This document shows positions 39,933-40,142 of a stretch of DNA of 40,142 bases, in pieces (position 1 is the stretch's first letter; the number at the start of each line of letters is the position of its first letter). The notes beneath the pieces are model-generated. The model searched no databases. It saw only the letters and a list, made by a program, of their open reading frames with translations, and was not told where the DNA came from. Position numbers and translations under genes: made by a program. The stretch comes from DATEDA01 sp035286595. GTDB taxonomy: Bacteria > Pseudomonadota > Gammaproteobacteria > Burkholderiales > SG8-39. The DNA is taken from positions 1-40,142 of the forward strand of contig DATEDA010000062.1 in assembly GCA_035286595.1 (NCBI GenBank), written 5' to 3'.

Positions 39933-40142
39933 ATGCCCCTGCCACCGCCTGCTCAGCCCGGGATGCCGCTCGCCGACGTCGATACGCCGGCGCTGCTGCT
40001 CGACCTCGACGCCTTCGAGCGCAACCTGGCGACGATGGTGAGCGCCGTTCGCGAATCGGGCCTCCGGCTCCGCCCGCACGCGAAGGCGCACAAGTGCCCG
40101 GAGATCGCGAAGCGGCAGGTGGCCGCCGGCGCGATCGGCGTG
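39933..40142 (+). CDS. D-threonine aldolase/DSD1-type PLP enzyme, 5' part
   Basis: The first 70 residues only; the window ends inside the gene. ADVDTPALLLDLDAFERNLA and LRPHAKAHKCPEIAKRQVAA are typical of the alanine-racemase-like D-threonine aldolase and D-serine dehydratase family; the lysine of RPHAKAHK is the expected PLP-binding residue. Such enzymes cleave or dehydrate D-3-hydroxy amino acids. GAGGA lies about eight bases before ATG 39933. It diverges from the SDR gene across 69 bases. Confidence 0.85.
   Translation, partial: MPLPPPAQPGMPLADVDTPALLLDLDAFERNLATMVSAVRESGLRLRPHAKAHKCPEIAKRQVAAGAIGV

Overview
The window is GC-rich DNA (roughly two-thirds G+C by eye) packed with catabolic and transport genes. 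The mixture of a branched-chain-type ABC importer, two TRAP importers, a Bug-type tripartite receptor, CoA-linked acid catabolism and a proteobacterial class GN sortase pair points to a proteobacterium, most likely a beta-proteobacterium of the Burkholderiales type. That placement is inferred from gene content; no rRNA or other phylogenetic marker is present. I see no phage, insertion sequence, tRNA, rRNA or CRISPR array. No gene-free gap exceeds 300 bases; the largest are 9955-10199, 34681-34888, 37028-37286 and 38771-38987, and each is described in the feature list.

Layout. (1) 1-4292, plus strand: a LIV-type ABC importer (3' end of the receptor gene, then livH, livM, livG, livF with tight or overlapping junctions). 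(2) 4323-7205, plus: a TAXI-type TRAP receptor and its fused permease. (3) 7202-8227, minus: a MetE C-terminal-domain protein, convergent with the TRAP permease and sharing a CTAG double stop with it. (4) 8327-16405, plus: a small cupin, a gentisate 1,2-dioxygenase-like double cupin, a second MetE C-terminal-domain protein, a DctP receptor and fused DctQM permease, an unrecognised protein that looks like a permuted papain-type cysteine hydrolase fused to a CpxP-like helical region, and a Bug receptor. (5) 16422-19284, plus: a DUF1993 protein, an enolase-superfamily dehydratase or racemase and a sarcosine-oxidase-like flavoprotein. (6) 19304-22939: a divergent pair of units, a signal-peptide-bearing SAM methyltransferase on the minus strand and a VIT/VWA sortase substrate plus its class GN sortase on the plus strand, with a 7-4-7 direct repeat between them. 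(7) 22947-28234, minus: an operon read MmgE/PrpD, acyl-CoA dehydrogenase, class III CoA transferase, PYROXD2-like flavoprotein. (8) 28357-29857: a DUF6356 membrane protein (minus) and a zinc alcohol dehydrogenase (plus). (9) 29879-37027, minus: five genes read coiled-coil membrane protein, VWA lipoprotein, then (with a good promoter of its own) a P-loop kinase-like protein, a canonical PYROXD2-like flavoprotein and a stand-alone condensation-domain acyltransferase. (10) 37287-39863, minus: a GcvT-like protein, a tiny secreted protein, a REP-like double hairpin and a dienoyl-CoA-reductase-like SDR. (11) From 39933, plus: the start of a D-threonine-aldolase-type PLP enzyme.

Four unrelated uptake systems together with ring-cleavage, dehydratase, CoA-transferase and dehydrogenase genes suggest scavenging of organic acids and aromatic acids. 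The substrates cannot be read from sequence. The parts most likely to hold undescribed biology are the kinase/flavoprotein/condensation operon with its neighbouring VWA and membrane pair, the cysteine-hydrolase-like protein in the DctP operon, the two MetE-like proteins around the gentisate dioxygenase, and the sortase locus with its putative response-regulator site.
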